A stretch of DNA of 64,000 nt from Strigamia acuminata (Eukaryota; Arthropoda; Chilopoda; Geophilomorpha; Linotaeniidae), in the NCBI GenBank assembly GCA_949358305.1, contig OX442315.1, forward strand, positions 36,730,427-36,794,426, in the 5' to 3' direction. Positions 43,891 through 54,406 of the stretch are shown here, one piece after another. The position numbers and the translations under genes are program-made. Numbering within the stretch: the stretch's first letter is position 1; every line of letters starts with the position of its first letter. The notes beneath the pieces were generated by a model. It was not told where the DNA came from. It ran no database searches and saw nothing but the letters and a program-made list of their open reading frames with translations.

Positions 43891-44173
43891 AATTTTGCAT
43901 TGTTCTTACTTATTGCACTACATTTGTATATTCCATATTCTGGACGCTTCTGAGATTATGACAAAATACCATACGAAAAATTCGAAAATGGGGGGGGGGT
44001 GGGGTCAATAATGAAAATAGTGTAAAATTAAGTAAGATTGGGGGATTTTTAGCTGCAAATGGGTGGTCAATAATGTATCCCTCTTGTTAATAGTGTACTG
44101 CACATAAAAAATAACTTTATTGGAGGACATTTGTCAATAAATTTAAAATTCAAGTAATTTAATGTTAAATTTA

Positions 44174-44299
44174 TCTGCGATGTGATCATGGATCAAGGAA
44201 AAATAAATAAAAACACATTCTGGAAATTTTGTTACTGCAATTTACTTCAAACTCAAATAACAAATGCATAGAACTTCACCATTTTTAAAAGTATGCAAA
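44174..44299 (+). promoter_or_regulatory. Promoter block of TMEM45 copy C
   Basis: Duplicate of the block at 42120-42245, offset 2054, with one visible change in the 3' end (AAAAGTATGC for AAAACTATGC). Confidence 0.5.
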
Positions 44300-44679
44300 G
44301 TAAAAAGATTTTTTTGAAGTCTAAATCAAAGTAAAACTAAACCTTACACTTAATCAAAATCATAGAAATAAGGAGGATGTGTTTGTCAAATGGAGAGCCT
44401 AAACTATTGTACTGTCACTCTATACACGATTAGAGGTGACAGGAGTCAGTTGGGAGCTCGAGGAGAACGGATTGATTTGGCTTGCTTTCTTTACCAAGAA
44501 ACCTACGAGTAGTGTTCCCCCTATCAGATTAGTTGAGTGGTCCGTGCATGTTATTAACGCGCCACGTTATCTGGTGATGGTTTATTGAACTAAATGATAT
44601 TAAATGCGCGTTAGAGACAGCCGACACACGATACGGCTCTACCGCGTGACAATATGAACACTCACAAAGACTCTTTGTA

Positions 44680-45136
44680 TACTCCGGCTCACCGTAAGAG
44701 ACACACTACTAACACCTGTTCCTATTGGCCGAGCCCAAGGTTACTTGAGCCGAGCCTATTTACTCCTTACTGTTGCCTGTATTATTCTACCAGGAAAAGT
44801 AGGTTTGTTTTGATTTTAATTACTTTGATTATTTTTGGTGTTTGAAATGATGTAAATTGATTAATATGTAGTAATAAAATATTTTAAAAAGTCTGGAAGC
44901 AATGTTTTATGTTTTAATTTCAAAATACATGATTGTTTAGTTCGTTAAATTTATCGGTTGCTTTCTCCAGCTGGTTGTTTTCAAATGTATTATTGATTGT
45001 TATGTCTGGACACAAAATGGCTTCCCGTAGCTCAAGCTTTTGCATTTTGGCCTACTTTTATGTAGCCCTACACCAGTGAATAGGCAGCCAATAGGAACTG
45101 GTGTTAGTAGTGTGTCTCTTACGGTGAGCCGGAGTA
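44680..45136. mobile_element. MITE of 457 bp with TA target duplication, present only in the copy C intron
   Basis: The left end TACTCCGGCTCACCGTAAGA and the right end TCTTACGGTGAGCCGGAGTA are inverted repeats over about 50 bp with one mismatch. TA flanks both sides (44678-44679, 45137-45138). The duplicate without the insertion reads TTTGTAGGAGGCG at 42621-42633, so borders are exact. The TA duplication suggests a Tc1/mariner-type source. No transposase. Confidence 0.95.
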
Positions 45137-45332
45137 TAGGAGGCGCTTGGCAATTCTTTCTGTTCGGTGCCTTCTCTGCCCGGTGCCCCTGGGCTGCAGC
45201 CAGGTTAGCCCCATGGTAAAGGTGGCACTTCTTGTAATTTTACTGCTTTGCCCATTGTTTTCTCCTTTAACGAAACTTTACATTTAGTACAAACACACTA
45301 AACTTTATTGTTATTTTTCAGACTGACTGAAA

Positions 45333-46157
45333 ATGTTATTGTTCCTTGGCCATTTCTATGCTGGATCCGTTGTTATTTTTCTTGCATTATGGTGGAGTTT
45401 CAATGCATTCACACAATACTATGAATCAATTCACAACAATGAAAAATTTCGAAGTTCTGCCTCCTTTAACCCAACCAATGCATCTTATCCATGGGCCAGT
45501 CTTGTTTTATTGTTCTTAGCCATAGTGGGCTCATTGTCCGTGATAATTAGTACTGGGTACTCAGTTCCCGACCTCATTAAAACCGGACAGCATCTCGCCT
45601 CGTGGATCTTTTACGTATTGCCGGCCGTTATTGAAATCCTCTACTTTTATAAGTTGGCCAACATCCCAGCTAACGCTGGTTACGTTACTTTTATTATGTC
45701 ATTCTTCGTGCAAGGACTGAATTTCTATTTTCACATTCACCACCAATCCCAGTTGGACATACTTGCTCACCATCTTCAAGTAGTTGCCATTTCAGGATGC
45801 TTGATCACCACGAGCGTGGAATACTTTGTGAGAGATGACGTGGTCATACCATTGACCCGTGCCTTGTTTACTCTTGTTCAAGGCACTTGGTTTTATCATG
45901 TAGGATTTATTGTAGACCCAGAATTCAATGGGACAAAACGGGACGAAAATGACCCCGCTGAGGCGATGTTGATTGTCATGTATTTTTCATGGCATGTTGC
46001 AATTGATTTTATGGTCATATTATTTATCGGTTATTGTGTTTCGTGCAGAAGCAAAAGCATGACACGTAGCATGTTATTCAATAATGCTAAAGGATCGGAA
46101 TTGATTGGAAAAGAGACAGTTATATTTTTGCCATTAAACCAAATAGATCAGGATTAA
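45333..46157 (+). CDS. TMEM45-family seven-helix membrane protein, copy C
   Basis: 274 residues in a single coding exon after an acceptor at 45321, using the same GACTGACTGAAA leader as copy A. It keeps the family blocks SGxxH-type [43 protein letters not shown] and MYFSWH, and ends [14 protein letters not shown]. This is the intact member of the recent B/C pair. AATAAA follows at about 46222. Likely an integral membrane protein with a short acidic cytoplasmic tail; no function is assigned. Confidence 0.9.
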   Translation: MLLFLGHFYAGSVVIFLALWWSFNAFTQYYESIHNNEKFRSSASFNPTNASYPWASLVLLFLAIVGSLSVIISTGYSVPDLIKTGQHLASWIFYVLPAVIEILYFYKLANIPANAGYVTFIMSFFVQGLNFYFHIHHQSQLDILAHHLQVVAISGCLITTSVEYFVRDDVVIPLTRALFTLVQGTWFYHVGFIVDPEFNGTKRDENDPAEAMLIVMYFSWHVAIDFMVILFIGYCVSCRSKSMTRSMLFNNAKGSELIGKETVIFLPLNQIDQD

Positions 46158-46229
46158 TAAGATATATTTATGATAACTATAAATCCCATAAGAATTTAAC
46201 GTAGAGATCATGTCACTAAAAATGAAAAT

Positions 46230-47031
46230 AAAAATTTGAATTACCCGGTAACTTATTTTGGTCTGCTTCGATTCGCATCATGACTGAATCGACATTTGTT
46301 GCAGATTGGGGTAAACTCAGGGTTGCGCATGTGATTAAGTTGTGCATAACAGAACTTATTAAAATATGCACCGTCGCGATTATGCATACTGTTTGTACGC
46401 ATAATCGCGACGTTGCGCATAAGAATATCGCGCGTATTATAGAGGCCCGTTTAATTATTACAACATAATTTATCTTACAGAATTATTCTATACTGTTTTA
46501 TATGCATAAGACGCCAGACGAACACATGTCAACACTGACAATTTATGACGTGGTGGTGACCCTCAGCACAGCAAAGATGGCACCTATCTATTTGTATTGT
46601 GCTATTGTCTTTGCTTGTACAGCCTTGGACATAAAAATCGTCCCAGTCCAGCTTGAAGCTAACCTGCAGAAGTGCAGAATGAGCGCTTCCGGCTCTATCC
46701 ACCAGGTAGTGCAAAAACTAACTGATAAGTTGTGACAAATTGACATTTTAATGATGTCAAACAATCATCTAAACCCATGATTTGTTTATAGTTTTACAAA
46801 TAATATGTCATACATTTTTTTAAATTAAAAAGTTTACCATTGTCTGAATACTGTATCCAAATGGTACTACTTAGTCTGTTACATCGTATATCCGGCCTCT
46901 ATTTTTTTAATAGTTTTTTTTTTTTAATTTTTAAAAACCTTGATGTTAACATATGGCTCTTGTTTGATACGAACTATTGCCTTATGCATTTTAAACGTAA
47001 TTTTTCCTTTTTGTTAAAATAAATAAATACA

Positions 47032-47086
<55 letters not shown>

Positions 47087-47190
47087 AACCACAATAGAAA
47101 AGGTTATTGTTTGCACTTATATAAGTACATCACCATTATGCAGTATATCTGGGGTAAACGTCATACAATATTGAACACATGTGATGAGGC
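46230..47190. other. Stretch between TMEM45 copies C and D
   Basis: A perfect 14-bp inverted repeat, CGTCGCGATTATGC and GCATAATCGCGACG, lies at about 46371-46412. A pure AAAT tract is listed separately. No confident gene. Confidence 0.45.
47017..47088. repeat. (AAAT)n microsatellite
   Basis: About 17 AAAT units with one ATAC interruption near 47029. Confidence 0.95.
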
Positions 47191-47265
47191 TATTTTTATA
47201 TATAAAAAGCAGGTTCGTCAAGTAAGCTTAGCTTAGAATTCTCCGCTTTCATACAGTTCAAAAAA
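47190..47265 (+). promoter_or_regulatory. TATA promoter and untranslated first exon of TMEM45 copy D
   Basis: TATATATAAAAAG at about 47197-47208 is a strong TATA box. Roughly 60 bases later CAAAAAA meets a GTAAGT donor at 47266. It differs in sequence from the promoter blocks of copies A-C, so D may be regulated differently. Confidence 0.65.
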
Positions 47266-48420
47266 GTAAGTAATCATTTTTTCTTTACTATTGTATTATA
47301 AGTTAAACATCTATTTCAATTTGCGGAATTAAAACAAAGCACACTTTTATAACTTGGAATTACATCAATGGTAAAGCAATTCATAACTTATTAAGTGATA
47401 CATGTTTTATTTGAGTTCTGAAAAAATATATTTTAAGATTTATAAGTTCAATTTTATATGATCAACTTTTTCATAATTACGAACAAAAAACTCAGCCGAA
47501 AAGATGAATGTTTTTACAAATTTCTTGTTAATACAAATTTTAGTTGTTTCGAAAAACCATTGTCAAACATAGTTCAAGGAAAGGTACGGTAACTGCAATC
47601 AATTTTCCTCAATGAGTTAATGTTGTCATTGCAAATGAAATCATTCAAAACTTATAAAAGATTAGTCACGTCGTTGGTTTTTATTAAAACTTTTATTTTA
47701 TTTAATCTCTAATAACCTAATACGTCAAGGAAATTTCATTTCTACACTCCAATTTTAGTTAAAACACTTAAAATCATCTTTACATTTTATTTCTTCGAGA
47801 AATTAATGTTACTCGTTCGTGCAGCGCAGTAAAGCCCACCACGGATAAAAGAAAACAATAATTTAAGTAGCGACTATAAATTACCTGTAAGTGAAATGAA
47901 AGAGCTCAATAGTTTCTCACCTAATTTTGGCCTAACCTAACTTATTGATAACGTCTGCATCTGTGTCTGCTGCCATTTTAATTTAACCTAACCCGTCCTA
48001 ACCTGGCCTTTTCTTAACTACAAGTATGGCAATAGAGTTGGAGAAAAATGCTTTTGTTAGCAGAAATTATGTACAATCAGGATGTTTTTACCTATCAATA
48101 GGCATTTAAAACCAAACCATTTTCCGTTGACAATAGACACTTCCTTTACTTTATTTACCTTGTACTGTATCGATGCGAACAACCGATCAAATGTGGGTGG
48201 GTTTCATTCTTTAGCAGGTTGATTTTTATGTGTTTTTTTTTGGTTGGGTTTTTTTGTGTTTTTTTTAGTTGGGTTTTTTTGTGTTTTTGTTGTTTGTCTG
48301 GAAATGCGCATGAAATCCCTCTGGGACGAGGGCTCGAAATGGAAAATTTCACGAACCTGAATACCGGTGCAAAAGTTAAAAAATAATTCGTATAATGGCA
48401 AGGAAAAAAATATATCACGA

Positions 48421-48633
48421 AACGGAACAATATATTCCATAAATTCAAGAACCGGAACAATATATTCCATAAATTCAAGAACCGGAACAATATATTCCAT
48501 AATTTCAAGAACTGGAACAATATATTCCATAATTTCAAGAACTGGAACAATATATTCCATAATTTCAAGAACTGGAACAATATATTCCATAATTTCAAGA
48601 ACTGGAACAATATATTCCATAATTTCAAGAACC
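48421..48633. repeat. 30-bp tandem repeat, seven units, in TMEM45-D intron 1
   Basis: Unit ACCGGAACAATATATTCCAT plus AA(A/T)TTCAAGA repeats with exact 30-bp spacing. GGAACAATATATTCC is itself a near palindrome. It creates long open frames in three phases that are not genes. Confidence 0.95.
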
Positions 48634-48751
48634 GGTTTGCTCGGGTACATTTTGAGCCCCGTCTGGGATTGCATTCACAGTTAAAAACAACACTTCTGCA
48701 GTATCTAAATATGTATGGTCCTTTCATTGTAATTTTTCAGAATAACTGAGA

Positions 48752-49576
48752 ATGCTATTGCTCATTGGCCATTTGATAGCTGGCTCCATTTATATTTTTC
48801 TTTCCATATGGTGGACTGTCAAGGCGTGCCAAAAATACCACGAATCAATACGCACCAATCAAAGATTCCGAACTTCTAGCTCGTTTCCATTAGAGCATAA
48901 ACCCTTGGCAAGCATCGTTCAATTGAGTATGACCGGAACAGCCATACTCTATATCGCAATAACTACTGGACACTCATTACCCAACTTAATTAAAAGCGGT
49001 CAGCATGGAGCAATGATGTTCTTTTTCGCTCTTCAATCTGCTGTTGAAATACTCCACTTCTATAAGTTCAGCCACATCCCATCTAACGCTGGCTACTTCA
49101 CATACATATTGGCTTTCTTTATGGAAGGATTTCTTTTTTATTTTCACGTTCACGGCAGATCTCCATTGGATGTACTTGTCCACACTCTTCTTGCAATTGC
49201 CATTGCAGGTTGCTGCATAACCACAATTGTAGAATACTTTGTAAGAGAAGATGTCGTTATACCATTGGCACGTGCCTTGTTCACCCTTCTTCAAGGAACC
49301 TGGCTTTATCATGTCGGCTTTATTGTAGATCCTCTACCCAATACGAATCATTGGGCCGAGTATGACCACACTGAGACCATGTTAATTGTTATGTATTTTT
49401 CGTGGCATGTTGGAATTGATTTGTTAATCATAATATCGATTGGATGTTTGGTTTGGTATAAGCAGCAGAAAATACCAATTAAGAGCAGGTTGATTAACAC
49501 TTGTTGCAATGGCTCCAGTCTGAATGGAAATGAAACAATTAAATTTTTGCCATTAAACCAGACAGAGATAGATTAA
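48752..49576 (+). CDS. TMEM45-family seven-helix membrane protein, copy D
   Basis: 274 residues, single coding exon, acceptor AATTTTTCAG ending at 48740. Closest to the textbook family motif: [36 protein letters not shown] and MYFSWH. Seven hydrophobic segments, then a short tail ending TIKFLPLNQTEID. It differs from A and C at many positions, so it is an older paralog. The first exon is at 47190-47265, giving a 1.47-kb intron. Confidence 0.92.
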   Translation: MLLLIGHLIAGSIYIFLSIWWTVKACQKYHESIRTNQRFRTSSSFPLEHKPLASIVQLSMTGTAILYIAITTGHSLPNLIKSGQHGAMMFFFALQSAVEILHFYKFSHIPSNAGYFTYILAFFMEGFLFYFHVHGRSPLDVLVHTLLAIAIAGCCITTIVEYFVREDVVIPLARALFTLLQGTWLYHVGFIVDPLPNTNHWAEYDHTETMLIVMYFSWHVGIDLLIIISIGCLVWYKQQKIPIKSRLINTCCNGSSLNGNETIKFLPLNQTEID

Positions 49577-50252
49577 AATGTGAAATGCTGAAGATTGGTG
49601 GCCGACTTAATTTAAACTTAATTTTCTGAATTTATCTAAGCAAAATGTACTATACAGCAAAACTTATGTTATTTATGTAATTCTGTCGACAGGTTAAAAG
49701 ATAAACGATAAATTGAATTTTTATTTCAGCAAAAATAATCAAAAATATATTTTTTAAAGATTTTCAATGTGTAAATTTATAGATAGTAAAGTAATACGGT
49801 AGTCAAGTGATGCACTACTATTTAAACATGCAATAAAGGCAATACTATATTTATTTAAAACAACTATTTTGCAAAGTTTCGTTTGTTGGCCTTCACTCAA
49901 ACTTAAACGTTAAAGTCGTTTAGCACCAAGTGGCGCTATTACAAACAAGTACACATTTGTAATGCAGGGAAGCATTACATATTAGACTTCTAAACCCTGT
50001 CCCTCTGTCCCTAAATAAAACACCAAAATAAAAGAAAATAAAGTAATTAAATACAAAATAAAATTTTTGGCCAAAATAAAGCAACAACAGACATTATTAA
50101 GAATGTTTAAAGTCCACAGAAGTTCTGTGGAAATAACACATAAGTTTTCATAGATTTTATCTGGAAATTACAGATATTTTCGGGGATATTCTATGAAAAT
50201 TATAGATTTTTTATTCTATTTCAATTATTTATTACTCACCGGAACATTTGTA

Positions 50253-50394
50253 AACACTGCCGCATTCGAGTACTCAAACGCGGCCGAAATGTCCTGAAGT
50301 TTGCGTCCAAAATAACTTCGAAGCAATTTCACACACTCGGCCGCAGAAATTAGGACATTTCAGCCGCGTTTGAGTACTCGAATGCGACCGAGTG
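50253..50394. repeat. Fold-back inverted repeat with 40-bp arms
   Basis: GCATTCGAGTACTCAAACGC on the left matches its complement GCGTTTGAGTACTCGAATGC on the right, and the match extends to about 40 bp per arm with few mismatches and a loop of about 55 bases. It is either a MITE or a hairpin locus. Confidence 0.85.
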
Positions 50395-52399
50395 TCTAAA
50401 TTCTGGAGGACTGAAAATCAAGAAAACTTAATTAGATGTTCGTTAGAATTCGCGTACACGAACGTACGGGTGACACAACACGTACGTCTAATTTGGTGTA
50501 AATTTCTCCTTCGATCGCCGACTTTGGTGGATCGTAATGTTACTTTTTTTCGACCAAATAAAAAGAAAATATATACAGGCTGGTGCAGATTTCGATTTTT
50601 AATCGAATGAGCCTAGTTTCAAAATTTATAAACCTAGTTTTGATATTGAAAATAGTATTTTACATATCGCGACGAAGATTTCATGGCTCACGGGATCCGC
50701 CAGGTGGCGCTAGTACAATGTTACAACTTCCTGTGCAGGGCGGAAGTAGTATTATTAGACGGCTAAAAGTGCACTAAAACCGGTTTATTAATTCAACCGG
50801 AGGTCCGAGAAATCTGAAAATACCTTACAATACTAATATAAGTATGCTGAATTTAATGCCGTTGTCCGTTTGGCTCTAACTGCTATAGTTTTTGCGGAAT
50901 CGTTGACGACGGACGGACAGACAGACATGACCGTTTCATGAGACTCTCTAAACATCAGGTTTAGAAGTCTAAAACTATCAACATAGAATATAACACTGCA
51001 ATAATTATTATCAGTGACATTACAAAACAAGAAAGTTAAATAGAAGCGTATTGCTATGTCTTCACTTTCGCAATTTCTTATGATTTTTAATTCTTACATC
51101 TTGATAAAAAGAACACATTCAATAACTTTCTACAACCCACCAAAAATCGGCTCGGGATCCAGCAGTTTGAAAAATGCTGGTCTAGGGCATTTGTGTGTCA
51201 AGCAATTGAAAAGAGCCCGTACAGCCTGACAAACTTAGCGACAAAGCAATCCAAAATTCACACAGCTGCACGAAATTAACCAAAATGAGCACAATATATT
51301 CTGTATTATCAGATATATCTTAAAAATGATTAATATTCAATCAGATTATTAATATTGATACTATACTTCTTGATGAAAATGAAGAATTAACTTTTGAATG
51401 AAATGTTTGTCCTATTATCCCGTATCGGTATTCGGCATTTCAAGAACAACTGCGCACAAATAATTTTAATGACACAGTTATAAAGTTTAATGTTTCACAG
51501 GTGGTTTGCAACTGGAGCCTCGCATGAGTCAGGTTAATAAATCTTCATCAATTTGTGAAAGTTTCAACTTTTCCAAAGTCGTTATCGTAATCAATCGTGT
51601 AAATGTGAATGTGGATAGGTAAAATGGCATGGAGGGTACAATTAGCTCCTGGTACTGGACGCTCAACACATTAAAAATGACCCGAAACACATTTAGGTTT
51701 ATTGTTGTGGTGACCGCTAGAAGGCGGATTCGATGTCAAGATGCGAGCCCGAGTGCGGAACATGAACACATCTCCTCTTTACTGCTAGGGAACGATACTG
51801 CGACAATTGTGTTGTCTAGTGGCTAGTGTTGTCAGTCCTCCCAAAGTCCGTTTCCCATGCCTGTGTTGCATTGCTACAATCCAACCTAACTTGTAAGATA
51901 AAGCACTCACCACCCATGTGGTTTTGTTGACGACATGTTCAGTGTACGGTAGTCGTTTCTTTCACTTCTTTTGCTGTGCGTCTATACTTTGACTCACTAC
52001 AAGGTTGGCCTAACTCCCATTGGTCGAGACTTTTTACCTCTGTGCACTAGCACAAGGAAAAGTAATTTTGTTTATTTTTAATTGTTTTGAGTATTTTAAT
52101 TATTAGTCTATAGCTGAGGTGTTGTCACAAAATACAGCATGAAGTTTAATCCCATCAGAAGGTGGTATGACTTCACAAAGGACACGTTCCAACCAGATGA
52201 AATCTTTAACAGTCTCAGAATTGGACAAATCATTTATCCTTTATTTACAATTCAACACTTTGAAAAGACATAAATAATGGATAAACACTAAAGACATAAC
52301 TAAAGGATTGCTGCCCTGTAAAGCAGACGACAAGAGCGTACATTATCGTGAAGAACGCAATCGATTGCGGTACCGTAACGAGAGAGATAAAAGTCATTA

Positions 52400-52540
52400 T
52401 CAATCGTCCCCCAATGTCCTCCAACGTCCCCCAACGTCCCAGGGGGCGCTGCGGAAGGCAGACGCGTCATGAAATAACAAACAAATGAGAAGGAGTGTGG
52501 ACACTCCAATTACAATTATTGATATTGGCCTGTGCTTCAT
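52400..52540 (-). CDS. Short frame with a signal-peptide-like start (unrecognised)
   Basis: From the ATG at 52540, 46 codons begin MKHRPISIIVIGVSTLLLIC and reach a plausible cleavage site at DASA, leaving about 18 residues rich in G, W and R. No cysteine pattern or dibasic site. A longer in-frame start exists at 52645. It could be a secreted micropeptide or a chance frame. Confidence 0.2.
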   Translation of the reverse strand: MKHRPISIIVIGVSTLLLICLLFHDASAFRSAPWDVGGRWRTLGDD

Positions 52541-53910
52541 CAAAATAGGGAAATCCATATAAAATTCGAGTCTGCAGAATACAATATACACACAAACTTT
52601 GTTTTCTACTTCAAGAATTTGAATGCTGTGTATATCGATGATCACATAAGACTATTGAAGAGCGAAGAAATACATATACCTTAACCTGAGTTAAAATTGA
52701 TCCAGCTTAGTATCGAATTATAAATCACAATTAATGTAAACAATGAATTAGAATGTAAAAACTTTTAATTCAATTATAATATACTTCCATTAGTAATTCC
52801 ATTACCTTGTTATATCAATTATTAAATGGGTCAACTTTATCTTCCTAGTGTTATTATAGTTTTATATGACTAAACAATCTAAAAAACTTTACAGAGAATA
52901 ACCAAAATCCTTAATCCACTTTAATCCACTGATTGTGTGACCTAATAATAATAATAATAAATTATAAATTAATTAATAAACTTTCAATTGCAGTGCAATA
53001 ATTTCATTTATTTATAGCTTGCAAACACTATACGGGTATTAGTTGTTCTTTTTACTTTTCCCTCACTTTATTTACTTCTGCCTGGTAACTTGTTGCCAAA
53101 TTCAAACATTAAGTTCCTTTTTTTTGCTAACAAAAATGACAAGATTCTAAAATTGCTTATACCACACAAATGAATAGTTCTATTATGTGTTATTATTTAA
53201 ACAAATCATGTATTTGTTGAATACATTGGTGTACAGACAGGGGTTTTTGGCATCACGATACCAGGCGACAAGATACAAGTCTACAATGTACGTGAAGTTG
53301 GCACTACAACTACTTCTAATTAACTTTTTAAAGAATACTATAGTCCTTGTTCAGAATCCAATGGACTCCAATGGACCACTTTTGGTTTTCAATGGACCCT
53401 CCCAGATTTGTAACTACAGCTAATAGAAAAATTTGGACTAGCACTGCAACTTGTTTCAAATCAAACGGATCTTTTTTGATCGATCATCTATACGGCCAGT
53501 GTTCGGCCGATTAACTGTGCTTAGTTTCGACCAAACACTAACCATTTTTGGGCTGCATTCATGCGATCAAACTTACAAATTTTACAAATCAACAAATTTT
53601 TACACACATGCAGCAAAATGGATTCTGAACAAAGGCCATTCTTTAAAAAGTTAATTCGTAGTAGTTGTAGTGACAACTTCACACACGTAAGACATCAGCC
53701 TAAGCAGAAGCTCCTTGTAATTTTTGTTAAAATTAATAGGATTCCAATTTTGCAAATGTTCAAATAAGGACAAATCTGCTGTCATTCAACTCAACCACAG
53801 AAAAATAGACAAATTCACTAAAAATTATAACGGGGTGCCATAAGAATAATCCGCTTTCAGCGACAAAGAAAGAGATCGCCTAGGACGCCAAAGAAAGGAC
53901 CCAAGTACTG

Positions 53911-54350
53911 TAAAGCTAGGTTCACACTTGTGTTCACACAAGACGCAAAACAACGCAAGGAAAATTAGTCAAATGCAACGCAGAGTCTGTTCACGCTGTA
54001 TATAGGAAAGGTGTGAACAGAGCTGGAACAATTGATGTTGCATCTAGCCAATAAGATGGTTTTAATGAAATCTGGAATTGGATCTAGTTCTAGAACTAGT
54101 TCCAGAATCCGAAAATGGCGACCTGTTTGCATGTGGCAAAGTCTCGCCAACCAGACGTGAATCGACGAGAGCTGGAGTCGAGTCGATCGTGATTGGTTGG
54201 CCGCAAGACCTTTCCTTGCGTTGCGTCGCTTACTTCAACTTGGAAGCAGGAATTGGCGTCAACGTCGAGAATTTTTGGACGCGAGCAGCATGCATTGCGC
54301 CAGTTCTCTTGCGTTGCATCTAGTGTGAACACAAGTGTGAACCTAGGTTA
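53911..54350. mobile_element. TIR element with CTAGGTTCACACTTGTG ends
   Basis: The left end has CTAGGTTCACACTTGTGTTC and the right end its complement, GAACACAAGTGTGAACCTAG. The interior has no transposase. It lies just downstream of the 3' end of the hydroxypyruvate isomerase gene. Confidence 0.75.
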
Positions 54351-54406
54351 AGTATACCCTCCTCAACAGCCTACTGCAAATTTGCCCGCACCCCTTCTGT
54401 GTTTCC

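Larger units (their letters stand above)
49580..53905. other. Long stretch with no confident gene
   Basis: It contains the fold-back at 50253-50394 and a possible signal-peptide frame on the minus strand at 52400-52540. A small hAT-like relic lies near 51160-51185 (CAGTTTGAAAAATGCTGG). The tract CAACGTCCCCCAACGTCCCA at 52422-52441 is a three-unit direct repeat. Remaining frames are short and lack motifs. Confidence 0.45.

Noticed and set aside
46371-46412. 14-bp perfect inverted repeat
   Set aside because: Looked like a terminator or operator, but a single isolated palindrome in animal DNA gives no functional support.
46578-46734. Frame reading MAPIYLYCAIVF then ALDIKIVPVQLEA, faintly like the N terminus of a glutathione S-transferase
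   Set aside because: Only one short stretch is suggestive, the active-site region is absent and no further exon follows.
48155-48727. Open frames of 105-190 codons on both strands
   Set aside because: Products of the 30-bp tandem repeat upstream of TMEM45 copy D; no protein features.
52139-52273. 44-codon frame starting MKFNPIRRWYDFTKDTFQ on the plus strand
   Set aside because: Protein-like in composition, but short, without motif or splice partner; chance frames of this size are common.
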